A DNA stretch of 30,327 bases from Methanimicrococcus sp034006575 (lineage in GTDB: Archaea > Halobacteriota > Methanosarcinia > Methanosarcinales > Methanosarcinaceae): assembly GCA_034006575.1 (NCBI GenBank), contig JAVESN010000008.1, positions 1-30,327 of the forward strand. The letters run 5' to 3'. This document shows, in pieces, positions 21,892-30,159 of the stretch (its first letter is position 1; each line of letters opens with the position of its first letter). Below the pieces are notes generated by a model. It was not told the DNA's origin. It searched no databases and was given only the letters and a program-made list of their open reading frames with translations. The translations under genes were made by a program, and so were the position numbers.

Positions 21892-24800
21892 TCAAAAATC
21901 AAATAAAGATTTTTGAGGCTTATTCAAAACCGGCCTGTCGGTCTTTGCCGCCGCTTCTTTTGAAGAGCCGGAATCCGTGTCCGCGCTTGACTCTATCGTT
22001 TCTGATAAATCCGGCGTTTCATTTTCATTTTGTAAATCATTCGATTCAAATTCCTTTGGCAAATCGCCCGAAAATGTTTCCGGCACGTCTTCGGCGGCTT
22101 CTTCTCTGTAGGCGGACGCTTTTGACGGCCCCGTGTCTTCAAACGAATGAATCGGCGCCGGCGTTTCTTTCTCTTTCTTAAAGTCCGATGCGGGGGCGGC
22201 TTTTTTCGGCGAGGCGGGCGCTCCGAAATCAAAAAGCCCTTTTTGCTGATACTTGTCTAAGAAACCTGAGTCGACGCCGAAAACCTCTAAAATGCGCTCG
22301 ACCGGCGGCAAAATCTGTTTCTTAATGTAATACTCCGTGTCCAGCGGAATGTTGTGCTTTAAAACGAATTCCGGGTCTTCGGCGCGTTCGACAAACAACC
22401 CTTTACCGGAAATAATGACGAACGGAACCCGCGTCCCGATTGGCGTTGAAATTCCCGTCCGAGACTTAATCTTCTCAACCACCGTCAAATGCGGCTGCTT
22501 GTTCTTGTAACTCTCCATCCGCTTGGAATAATTTTTCGTTAAAATCAATTTCTGGATAAATTCCGGATTCTTATTCAAATCCATATTTCGAAGCTCATTC
22601 GTCACGTCGCGGACATACTTAATCGCCTCGTCCACATCTCCCTCTATCAAAACCAATTCCAAAACGCGCGACAACGTCTCGGATGTCAATTCGCACCAAT
22701 CCCGGCGAACCGTCTCCATCCCTTTGACTTTAATCTTGTTTGACCATCCGTCTCCGCTTCTCTCAAAAATCCACTGAGCGTATCTCTTCTTGGCAATCAA
22801 AACCGCGCGCCTGGCGACCGCTTCAAACTCAAGCTCCATCGGCGCCGGAAGAGACGCCGTTACAATCGACGCGGTTTTTGTTCCGGCAAGCGCGGCGTCC
22901 TCAAGCGTAAATTGTTCCGGCGATAATTCCTCCCCCGTCTCGGACGCGCAATGCATAAAAACGCTGTCCGTATCCCCGTAAACGACCGAAAGGCGAACAA
23001 GCTTGACCGCTCCGGCGATAACGGCCGAGTCCAAATCTGAAATCTTTCCGGAATCAAAATCAGATTCAATCGTTTTTCCGGCTTTGGTGAACTCCTCTTT
23101 GATTTCCCCCTCAAGCCACGCCCGATTCTCATAAATATAAAGTTTGCCGATTTTCTGAGTGATGATTCTCTCGGTGTTGAGGATATTCTCCCGGCCGATG
23201 CTTGTCACGGAACTTGCCATCGCCATGCTGTAAAGACGAGCGCGCGCGTAGCCGGTGTACCCGTAATAACTGTTTAAAAGAATCTTCAAAGCCAACTGCG
23301 TCGCGTCAAGCGCGAGAATTTCTTGTTCATCCTTCGTTTGCTTCATCAATTGTTTCGTTTCCATCCGCCGATTCAAAAGGTCTCCCAAAATGGCCGGAAC
23401 GATTCCCTTGACAATCTCCTGCTTTACGAAAATGCCGCCCGTCGGCGTCACATCCACGTCTTTTTCCGTTAAGCCGAGCGCCTCTAAATCACGCATGTCA
23501 TTGACAAGAGTGGTGTAGCACAAATTGTGCGCCATCATAATCGTCGGATAAAGGGATTTGTAGTCTAACACAATCACATTTTCATGAAGCCCGCGAACCG
23601 GGTCCAAAACGGCGCCGCCCTTAAGCTCGTCTTCGCTGTCGCGCTCTTCATACTCCTCTCCGTCCGGTTTAACAGGCATCACACGATCGTGTTTGCCGTA
23701 TTCTTTGAGCATGACCTGCTCGACCATCGACGTTTGCCCGCCGTCAAGCGTTTCTTGAACCACGGAATTGGTGATGCGCGCCAACGCGACATACTTGTCC
23801 AGTATTTTTAAATGAAGCAAAAGCTCCATGGCAAGTTCCGAATCCCTTCGAGAATAATTGACGAATTTCGCCAGCTTTTCTCCGCCGTCCGCCCAATGTT
23901 CTTCCATTTCCGCCGGCGGGAGGTCCAGTTTATCCCGGCCTAACAATTCTTTTGCGGCATTTTTGAGCGTGTATTGTTTTAAACTGAAATTGCGGCGAAT
24001 CAGCGGCAGCGCATCGGCCACAATGCGCCCCGTAATTTCCGTTTTGACGGTTAAGCCGAACTTTTTGGAATAAACCGGGCTGCCGTCTCGCGCAATTCCG
24101 GTTCGAATCGCCGCGCCCCTCTTCTTTAAAACATCCGAGCGGCGAAGCAAATAAGGAATATCAAAATCGGAAATATTGTATCCCGTAATAAAATCGGGAT
24201 CATACTCATTCATCGTTTCAAAGGTCTTTGCCAAAAGTTCGCTTTCATTCTCAAGCCAAATCGTATCGCCGTCGGCGTCGTTCGTTTCATAATTAAAACC
24301 GTCCGGTTTGGGCTTTCCGACATAAACCACGGTTTTTTTTCCGTTCCAAGCCGGCTCAAAAGAGAAACTGACCAAAATCACCGGCGACTTCTCAGGCGTC
24401 GGCATGTTGCCGTCATCCGGCAAACATTCAATATCAAAAGAAAGGTAACGCATCGGTGCGTTTGAAATCCGGTCCAGCGGCGCAACGCTCTTTGTGCAAA
24501 TAATCGTGTCCGCTTTTATCGGAATCTCCTCAATCAAACGAGTTCGGTCCAGCGTTTCGTCCTCAAAAGCCTCCGCCCACTGAAAACCGCCCAAATTCAT
24601 GTCCACTAAAAAACGATTCCGAAAGAGAATGTCGCTTTCAAAAAGCGCGGAGACGCCCGGCATTTTGGAGACCTCGTCTCGAATTTCCGGAACATTTCGA
24701 GGCGCTTTGACGATAATTTTCAAATACGGCGTTTTTTTCGTTTGATATCCGATCGGGTCATAACGATCCACGATGTCGACACGGACAATTTGGGAAAATT

Positions 24801-24978
24801 TTTCCAACAATTCTTTTTGCGTGATTTCAGGCGCCGCGCTTTTTGCGTAAAAAAACGGCTCAAAACCCGGAACCAAACAGCAAACACTTTCTCCGTCCTC
24901 GCTTCTGCCAAACAGCCGAATCACCGGCTCATCCTCGCCGAGGAGCTTATAATCCGCATCAAGAATTTGAAAAATCAT
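21892..24978 (-). CDS. polB: family B DNA polymerase with two PCNA-interaction motifs
   Basis: 1028 aa replicative polymerase. Exonuclease: ExoI FDIECLPDD (about 180), ExoII YNISDFDIPY (about 270), ExoIII YSRRDSELA (about 375), all acidic residues present. Polymerase: motif A LDYKSLYPTIMM (about 472), motif B ILLNSYYGYTGYARARLYS (about 565), motif C VYGDTDSVFM (about 665), then KKRYAQW. The catalytic core ends near 900. QKGLFDF occurs at about 912-918 and QKSLFDF is the last seven residues; both are PIP boxes (Q-x-x-L-x-x-F). The 105 residues between are acidic, Ser/Pro/Ala-rich and probably disordered; usual archaeal PolB is about 780-950 aa. A TATA-like GGATATATTG about 30 bp before the ATG implies a very short leader. 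Confidence 0.95.
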   Translation of the reverse strand: MIFQILDADYKLLGEDEPVIRLFGRSEDGESVCCLVPGFEPFFYAKSAAPEITQKELLEKFSQIVRVDIVDRYDPIGYQTKKTPYLKIIVKAPRNVPEIRDEVSKMPGVSALFESDILFRNRFLVDMNLGGFQWAEAFEDETLDRTRLIEEIPIKADTIICTKSVAPLDRISNAPMRYLSFDIECLPDDGNMPTPEKSPVILVSFSFEPAWNGKKTVVYVGKPKPDGFNYETNDADGDTIWLENESELLAKTFETMNEYDPDFITGYNISDFDIPYLLRRSDVLKKRGAAIRTGIARDGSPVYSKKFGLTVKTEITGRIVADALPLIRRNFSLKQYTLKNAAKELLGRDKLDLPPAEMEEHWADGGEKLAKFVNYSRRDSELAMELLLHLKILDKYVALARITNSVVQETLDGGQTSMVEQVMLKEYGKHDRVMPVKPDGEEYEERDSEDELKGGAVLDPVRGLHENVIVLDYKSLYPTIMMAHNLCYTTLVNDMRDLEALGLTEKDVDVTPTGGIFVKQEIVKGIVPAILGDLLNRRMETKQLMKQTKDEQEILALDATQLALKILLNSYYGYTGYARARLYSMAMASSVTSIGRENILNTERIITQKIGKLYIYENRAWLEGEIKEEFTKAGKTIESDFDSGKISDLDSAVIAGAVKLVRLSVVYGDTDSVFMHCASETGEELSPEQFTLEDAALAGTKTASIVTASLPAPMELEFEAVARRAVLIAKKRYAQWIFERSGDGWSNKIKVKGMETVRRDWCELTSETLSRVLELVLIEGDVDEAIKYVRDVTNELRNMDLNKNPEFIQKLILTKNYSKRMESYKNKQPHLTVVEKIKSRTGISTPIGTRVPFVIISGKGLFVERAEDPEFVLKHNIPLDTEYYIKKQILPPVERILEVFGVDSGFLDKYQQKGLFDFGAPASPKKAAPASDFKKEKETPAPIHSFEDTGPSKASAYREEAAEDVPETFSGDLPKEFESNDLQNENETPDLSETIESSADTDSGSSKEAAAKTDRPVLNKPQKSLFDF

Positions 24979-25057
24979 TGCTCATAATACAAATCGGTTC
25001 AATATATCCTTTTTGATTTAATCTAAAAATAAAAAAACGGATTTGAATTCATCCGTC

Positions 25058-25816
25058 TTAAATACAGGTTTGTCCGCCGTCCACAACGACCATCGAACCG
25101 GTGGTGTAACTGGCTTCATCGGAGGCCAAATAAATCAACGCGGGATTTAATTCGCCGTCACGTCCGCCGCGGTGCATCGGGACAAACGTTTTTAAATAAT
25201 TTTGGAAATCTTCGGTCTCAAAAAGGCTTTGCGTCATCTCAGATGGGAAAAATCCGGGGCAAATCGCGTTGACGGTGATATTGTGCGGCGCCCATTCCGC
25301 CGCAAGCGCGCGCGTCAGGTTGACGACACCGCCTTTTGCGGCATGATACGCCGAGCTTTGAAGAGCGGATCCCATTATACCAAACATGGAGGCGATATTA
25401 ATTATACGGCCGTATTTTTGTTTAATCATTTCCGAACCGAACTCTCGCGCGACAATAAATACGCCGGTCAAATCCACGGCAATCTCTTTATTCCATGTCT
25501 CGTCCGGATACGTTTCCGCCGGAGCCATCGTTCCGACGCCGGCGTTGTTGACTAAAATGTCGACACGGCCGTACTCTTTTATCACTTCCGCGACAGCCGC
25601 TTTAACCTCGTCCGTTTTTGTAACGTCCGCCGTCACAACAAGGCATTTGCGTCCCGTTTTTCGGATCTCTTCCGCAACGGTTTCCAATTTATCTCTGCGG
25701 CGCGCCAAAACGACCAAATCCGCCCCTTGTTGGGCCAACACCTTTGCAAATTGGGCGCCAAGGCCCGAAGACGCACCGGTAACAACGGCAACGCGTCCCG
25801 TTAAATCAAACATCAT
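25058..25816 (-). CDS. short-chain dehydrogenase/reductase (SDR, classical type)
   Basis: 252 aa. NAD(P)-binding TGASSGLG (residues about 14-21), NNAGVG (about 90), catalytic serine in INIASMFG (about 143), YHAAKGG (Tyr157, Lys161), and ICPGFFPSEMT. Arg-Arg after VVLAR suggests NADP(H) preference. The closest pattern is the gluconate 5-dehydrogenase / FabG-like group; substrate unassignable. GGAGG lies seven bases before the ATG. No fatty-acid or sugar genes adjoin it; it sits between PolB and the divergent pyrC. Probably acquired from bacteria, where this subgroup is common. Confidence 0.88.
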   Translation of the reverse strand: MMFDLTGRVAVVTGASSGLGAQFAKVLAQQGADLVVLARRRDKLETVAEEIRKTGRKCLVVTADVTKTDEVKAAVAEVIKEYGRVDILVNNAGVGTMAPAETYPDETWNKEIAVDLTGVFIVAREFGSEMIKQKYGRIINIASMFGIMGSALQSSAYHAAKGGVVNLTRALAAEWAPHNITVNAICPGFFPSEMTQSLFETEDFQNYLKTFVPMHRGGRDGELNPALIYLASDEASYTTGSMVVVDGGQTCI

Positions 25817-25989
25817 TTTTTTATCCTCCTTTTATGAAACGACTGTAACGATTAATCGTTCCAATTTGAAAGATTTCCTATGTCTCATATTAATGTATCC
25901 GTTACACGACGTTCTCATTTCTGCTCTTATTTCGTTTTTTAATTTTTGACGCGGTGAAATTTATTTAACTTGAACGCCAATGTTTGTTT

Positions 25990-27408
25990 ATGCTTGATGT
26001 TCTCATTCAAAATGCGCGCGTCCTTCAAGACGGTCGGCTGGTGCCGGCTGAAATCTTAATCGAGGACGGCAAAATCAAAGGAATCGCAAAGGAATTTCGC
26101 GTTTCTTCTTACGATGATCGAATCGATGCGAAAAACAACGTTGTCATTCCGGGCGGCATTGACGTTCACGTCCATTTCCGAGACCCCGGTCTGACCTACA
26201 AAGAGGATTGGTATTCCGGCTCCTGCTCGGCCGCCGCCGGCGGAATCACTTCCGTTTTGGAACACCCCAATACGATTCCTCCCGTTTCGGACAAAACCGG
26301 TTTTTCTCTCAAATTCAAACGCGCGAAAAAAAAATCCGTCATTGACTTTGGAATCAACGGCGGCGTTACAAACAACATCGAAAATCTGAAAGATCTCTGG
26401 CGCCGCGGGGTCAGCGTTTTTGGAGAAATTTTCATGGCGGAATCCACCGGCGGATTAAACATCAGCCAAGAAACCTTGGGCGGCGCTCTTTCTAAAATCG
26501 GAGAATTGGGCGCGCTTGCTTGCATTCATGCCGAAGACGAGGCGCTTCGTTTGGAAAATGAAGAACTTCTTAAAAACGATTCCGGAATCGATGTTCATTC
26601 CCGCATTCGTCCAAACGAATGTGAAGAAAAAGCCGTTTTGGATTGTTTAAACATTAATAAAAACGCGAAAACGCCGGCACGCCTTCACTTTTGCCACACC
26701 AGCACGCCCGAAGCGGTTCGATTGATTTCAAAAGCGCAAAAAGAATCGCCTTCTTCAAAGAGCGGAAAAATCACCTGTGAAGTTGCGCCGCATCACTTGT
26801 TTTTATCGACCGGAGATTATCCCAAACTCAAAACGCTCGGCAAAATGAATCCGCCGCTTCGGTCCTCCGATGACGCCGCCTTTATGATTCAAGCGTTGAA
26901 TTCCGGTTTAATCGACATTGTCGCGTCCGACCACGCGCCGCACATGCACTATGAAAAAGACACGGCCATGTGCTCCGCACCGTCCGGAGTTCCCGGCGTT
27001 GAGACGCTGATGCCTTTGATGCTGGCCGCCGTTCGTAAAAATATGTTTACGCTGGAACGCGTCATTGACGTGACAAGCCGAAATCCGGCGGCGATTTTTG
27101 GTTTGGCCCGTCTCAATAAAGGATTCATGGGCGAAGGGTTTGACGCCGATTTGCTTTTTTTTAATCCCAAAAACGTTGTTCCGATTCGAGCCAAAAATTT
27201 ACACACGCGTTGCGATTGGACGCCGTATGAGGGAATGGACGGTATTTTCCCGGAGATGACGCTTTCTCGCGGCGACGTGGTTTGGGACGGGGATCAAATC
27301 GTTTCTAAAAAAGGGCGCGGACAATTCTTGCCGGGCGCGGGTCTGGTAACGGATGAGGACGGCAAAATGATTTTAGAAGACGATACGGATGAAGAGGATG
27401 AGGAATAA
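25990..27408 (+). CDS. pyrC: dihydroorotase
   Basis: 472 aa. Metal-dependent amidohydrolase closing carbamoyl-aspartate to dihydroorotate in pyrimidine synthesis. GGIDVHVHFRDPGLTYKEDW carries the HxH metal ligands and the RDPG substrate-binding block; later come IHAEDE (His), LHFCHTS (His), APHHL and the catalytic VASDHAPH. In the segment where many archaeal enzymes have the carbamylated lysine (K-I-F-M), this protein reads GEIFMAESTGG, with Glu instead. The tail is very acidic (ILEDDTDEEDEE). ATG 25990 is preferred over TTG 25984; with no ribosome binding site and an AAATTTATTTAAC TATA-like box about 30 bp upstream it is probably leaderless. Class I DHOase by length. Confidence 0.93.
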   Translation: MLDVLIQNARVLQDGRLVPAEILIEDGKIKGIAKEFRVSSYDDRIDAKNNVVIPGGIDVHVHFRDPGLTYKEDWYSGSCSAAAGGITSVLEHPNTIPPVSDKTGFSLKFKRAKKKSVIDFGINGGVTNNIENLKDLWRRGVSVFGEIFMAESTGGLNISQETLGGALSKIGELGALACIHAEDEALRLENEELLKNDSGIDVHSRIRPNECEEKAVLDCLNINKNAKTPARLHFCHTSTPEAVRLISKAQKESPSSKSGKITCEVAPHHLFLSTGDYPKLKTLGKMNPPLRSSDDAAFMIQALNSGLIDIVASDHAPHMHYEKDTAMCSAPSGVPGVETLMPLMLAAVRKNMFTLERVIDVTSRNPAAIFGLARLNKGFMGEGFDADLLFFNPKNVVPIRAKNLHTRCDWTPYEGMDGIFPEMTLSRGDVVWDGDQIVSKKGRGQFLPGAGLVTDEDGKMILEDDTDEEDEE

Positions 27409-27753
27409 CTCTTTGTTTCCTTGAATGCAAAAAGCGTCGGGCGCGTTAAAAAATGAGGGTGCGCTAAACAGCAAAATTAAGGGTGATTTTTCTAAATTTA
27501 ATGAGAAGTGAATTTTTTTTTCATTTCTTCTCTCTTTTTTTCTTTCTCAAATCGCAAATGTAAAACGCCGGCAACGGTAAATTAAAAACAAAAACCGTTC
27601 GGTAAGTTGTAAAAGTGTCAAAACACAAGCACAAATCCTGTAAAATCACCCGCATAAGGCGCAAAAACGCGCATGTTTTTTAAAACGAGAAATAAAAACG
27701 GATTAAAAAAGAATGAGTCAAATATTTGAAAAAAAGTTGTTTTGAATGATTTC
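27409..27753. other. spacer between convergent pyrC and the KH-protein gene, with candidate terminator
   Basis: 345 bp. The imperfect hairpin GAGAAGTGAA / TTCATTTCTTCTC with a T-rich loop (27503-27532), then TCTCTTTTTTTC, would serve as the pyrC terminator. The rest (27540-27750) is moderately AT-rich with no credible ORF, repeat or RNA signature that I can see. Confidence 0.45.
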
Positions 27754-28317
27754 TCATTCTTCTTCCTCTTTATGAAACTCAATGGAATCCAACTGCGCGC
27801 GAATCAAATCATCGTGTTTCTTTTCAAGGAAACTGTAAACGGTTCCGTGATTGACGCCGTTAACGAGCATATCAACTGCGGTTCGAATGATTGCGGTTTG
27901 TTCCGGAAATCCGATTATGCTGACGGTTTTTCCGTAAACCGATATTTTGACGTTAATGAGTTTTTCGGCGATTTCTCGCGTTTTTCCTTCCCGTCCGATG
28001 ATTCGGCCTTTAAGGCGCTCCAATTCTTTTGGAGTGGACGCCACTTCCGATAAATCGATGATGTCAAGCATTAAAAAATCTTCATAAAAAAGTTCCATCG
28101 CTTTTTCGGGGGAAAATCCTCGGGCGATGGCTTTGATGACTTCCATTGCGCGCATGGCTGCAATCGGGTCTTCCTCTTCCTTTATCTCGATTCGTCCGTC
28201 ATCGCTGTCTATTTCTAATTTTAATTTCGCATTTTCTTCAATTTGTTTTTTGGTATTGCCGCTCGGGCCGATAATGACTGCGATTCTTTCTTTGGGAACT
28301 TTTAAAAATTGGGTCAT
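27754..28317 (-). CDS. archaeal Dim2/Pno1-like KH-domain RNA-binding protein
   Basis: 187 aa with two KH folds. KH1 MTQFLKVPKERIAVIIGPSGNTK has the GPSG (GxxG) loop; KH2 LERLKGRIIGREGKTREIAE has GREG. Between them, GFSPEKAMELFYEDFLMLDIIDL is a block typical of the Dim2/Pno1 group. The archaeal protein acts with RIO1 and aIF1A-linked factors in 16S rRNA 3'-end maturation and small-subunit assembly. It overlaps the RIO1 gene by four bases, with GGAGG inside the RIO1 tail seven bases before the ATG, so they are translated together. Confidence 0.92.
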   Translation of the reverse strand: MTQFLKVPKERIAVIIGPSGNTKKQIEENAKLKLEIDSDDGRIEIKEEEDPIAAMRAMEVIKAIARGFSPEKAMELFYEDFLMLDIIDLSEVASTPKELERLKGRIIGREGKTREIAEKLINVKISVYGKTVSIIGFPEQTAIIRTAVDMLVNGVNHGTVYSFLEKKHDDLIRAQLDSIEFHKEEEE

Positions 28318-29192
28318 TTGATTTCCTCCGTTTCTTTTTCCGTTTCAATCGTTTCTTTCGTTACATTTTCTGTCGTTTCTTCCGGATTGACGACGGTGTC
28401 TTCTTCCTTTTTCTGTTTTATTTTCTCCAATATGACTTTTGTTTCTTCATCAATATTGTATTTTTTAAAGAATTTTTTGATATTTTCAATATCGCGCATT
28501 AAGAATTCGCGGGCGTTTGGGTGGTCTAATGTGACGGATTGCCCGACGTCAATGATGATAATTTCTTCTTTTTCAATATCCGCCAATATGTTATATTCGC
28601 TTAAATCGGCATGGACGAGCGAGGCGCGAACATACATCCGACGCATACTTTCAATCACTTGATTATAAAAATGAAGCGCGTCTTCCGGCTCCATTTTTAT
28701 TTCTTTCAAAGAGGGATGCGCTTTTTCGTTTTTGCCCATGAATTCCATAATTAATACGTTTCTGTCACAGACAATCGGATTCGGGGACCTGATTCCGGCT
28801 TTTTGAATCCGGATTAAATTTTGAAACTCTTTTTGCGTCCATGCAAAAATAATATCTTTTCGGTTGCGGCGGATGTGCGTGAATCGCGGGTCTTTTAATA
28901 TATACGGATCCATCGCGTTAAATGTGCTCGGATTGATTCGGTAAATTTTGACGGCGACTTCGCCTTCACTTCCTGTCGCGTAAAACACGTTGGCTTCTTT
29001 TCCGGTACTGATGGATCCGCCCAGCTCTTTGATGAATCCTTTGTTTACAAATGAATAAAGAAGCTTTAATGTCGGGACATCAAATACGTTTTCTTCGGTT
29101 TTCAGGAACGAGGAGTCTTTTTTAAATACACGGTCTTTCGAACGTTTATGTTCGATTTGTTTCATCTGTTTGTCTATTTTTTTCTGACTCAT
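28314..29192 (-). CDS. rio1: RIO1-type serine/threonine protein kinase/ATPase
   Basis: 292 aa. Small-subunit maturation factor. Nucleotide-binding loop GGSISTGKEANVFYATG (about 57-73), AVKIYRINPSTFNAM with the ATP-contact lysine, the RIO1 flexible-loop region KDPRFTHIRRNRKDIIFAWTQKEF in part, catalytic loop VHADLSEYNIL (Asp near 194), metal-binding IIDVGQSV. This is the RIO1 subfamily because of the STGKEA loop and absence of the RIO2 winged helix. A 45-residue Glu/Thr-rich tail (EETTENVTKETIETEKE) is unusual. GGTGA precedes the ATG by six bases. Middle gene of the aIF1A-RIO1-KH cluster. Confidence 0.95.
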   Translation of the reverse strand: MSQKKIDKQMKQIEHKRSKDRVFKKDSSFLKTEENVFDVPTLKLLYSFVNKGFIKELGGSISTGKEANVFYATGSEGEVAVKIYRINPSTFNAMDPYILKDPRFTHIRRNRKDIIFAWTQKEFQNLIRIQKAGIRSPNPIVCDRNVLIMEFMGKNEKAHPSLKEIKMEPEDALHFYNQVIESMRRMYVRASLVHADLSEYNILADIEKEEIIIIDVGQSVTLDHPNAREFLMRDIENIKKFFKKYNIDEETKVILEKIKQKKEEDTVVNPEETTENVTKETIETEKETEEIK

Positions 29193-29382
29193 GCGGTCAC
29201 CTAAAAATCGAAGCGGAGGGGATCTTTAAATTTTATTTATCTTTTCGTTTTCTTAAAAAAGTTTAAACGCGATTCTTTTTTTATTTAAACGAATCGTTTA
29301 ATATTTTCGATAACCCATTTTTCAATTTGCTATCTTTTAAAAATCCAAATTAATATTTTGTGTAATATTTATATTTGATAAT

Positions 29383-29721
29383 TTATGTTCTCAAATATCC
29401 TCTTTTATCCAACCAGTCCACTTGGGGTCTTGTGTATTTCCATATGATATCCGCTTTTTCATCCTGAAAGTCCCACGGGACCGCAATGACAACGTCTCCT
29501 TCGTGAATCCATATCTTCTTTTTCATGGAGCCCGGAATGCGGCCCAAACGGACAACGCCGTCCATGCATCTGAGTCTGAGGTGGTTTGCGCCGAGTAAGT
29601 TTTCAACAATCGCCAACACTTCTCTTTCTTCCTTTTTTGGGATTCTGACGCGAATAATTTGTTCGCCTTCTTGGGGGGCCGGTCCTCTACGCACCGGTTT
29701 TTTATTTTTAAATGTACTCAT
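29383..29721 (-). CDS. translation initiation factor aIF1A
   Basis: 112 aa, the usual size. S1-like OB-fold: IIRVRIPKKEEREVLAIVENLLG, then GANHLRLRCMDGVVRLGRIPGSMKKKIWI (in parts) and GDVVIAVPWDFQDEKADIIWKYTRPQVDWL. Binds the A-site region of the 30S subunit during start-codon selection. The N-terminal tail (KNKKPVRRGPAPQEG) is basic and disordered as in the family. No Shine-Dalgarno; TTATAAAATAAAT on the minus strand about 25 bp before the ATG suggests a leaderless mRNA. It is 190 bp upstream of the RIO1 gene, so possibly its own unit as well as part of the conserved cluster. Confidence 0.95.
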   Translation of the reverse strand: MSTFKNKKPVRRGPAPQEGEQIIRVRIPKKEEREVLAIVENLLGANHLRLRCMDGVVRLGRIPGSMKKKIWIHEGDVVIAVPWDFQDEKADIIWKYTRPQVDWLDKRGYLRT

Positions 29722-29836
29722 GTTTATCGTTTCTGTATTTATTTTATAATTTTTATGTCTGTAAGGGTCGGAATTTTTTATTACCCGTTTTTTTTGTTCG
29801 TTTCATTATCATATACAATCGCATGTATTAAACGAA

Positions 29837-29866
29837 TTCATTCAATTCGTTCAATTCATTCAATTC
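29837..29866. repeat. 9-bp tandem repeat TTCATTCAA x3
   Basis: TTCATTCAA, TTCGTTCAA, TTCATTCAA, TTC in direct order, in the spacer right of aIF1A. Short and AT-rich, no known function. Confidence 0.6.
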
Positions 29867-29989
29867 TTTTTATTATCCGTACTTTTATGTAAGAATATTT
29901 GTTTTCATGTTTAAATGTTATGTCTCTTTTTATTTTTTAGTCTTTTTATTTTTGCACTTTTGTTCAATTTTCAGCGCGGACTCAAAACC

Positions 29990-29997
29990 TTTATATA
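29990..29997 (+). promoter_or_regulatory. strong TATA box near the right edge
   Basis: AAAACCTTTATATAC is a near-consensus archaeal BRE/TATA (TTTATATA at 29990-29997). The predicted start is near 30018, but no ORF begins within the window downstream of it, so it drives a non-coding RNA or a long leader. Confidence 0.6.
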
Positions 29998-30017
29998 CAA
30001 AATGCAGTATTCTTTGG

Positions 30018-30107
30018 ATTCGCTCAATCAGAAGCTTTCTAAGACTTCAATTGAGTTAAGAGGCATTTCATGTTAAGTACGGATTTTATTTGTCCGGTGC
30101 TTTTTTG
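30018..30107 (+). ncRNA. candidate small RNA or leader segment 1
   Basis: Starts about 25 bp after the TATA box at 29990. Contains CTCAAT (30023-30028) pairing with ATTGAG (30050-30055), then CGGA...TCCG (30080-30096) followed by GGTGCTTTTTT, a weak terminator shape. No ORF. It may instead be the first part of a long 5' leader, as is known for methyltransferase genes in Methanosarcina. Confidence 0.38.
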
Positions 30108-30131
30108 AATTTTGGTCTGTGAATCAAAATT

Positions 30132-30139
30132 CTTATATA
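30132..30139 (+). promoter_or_regulatory. second TATA box near the right edge
   Basis: AAAATTCTTATATAGG, TATA at 30132-30139, predicted start near 30160. Follows the possible terminator of the first RNA by about 25 bp. Confidence 0.5.
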
Positions 30140-30159
30140 GGATGCGCTCATTATATCAA

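Noticed and set aside
29837..29866. Short tandem repeats considered as a CRISPR array
   Set aside because: Units are 9 bp without spacers; no direct repeat of CRISPR length with unique spacers and no cas genes in the window.
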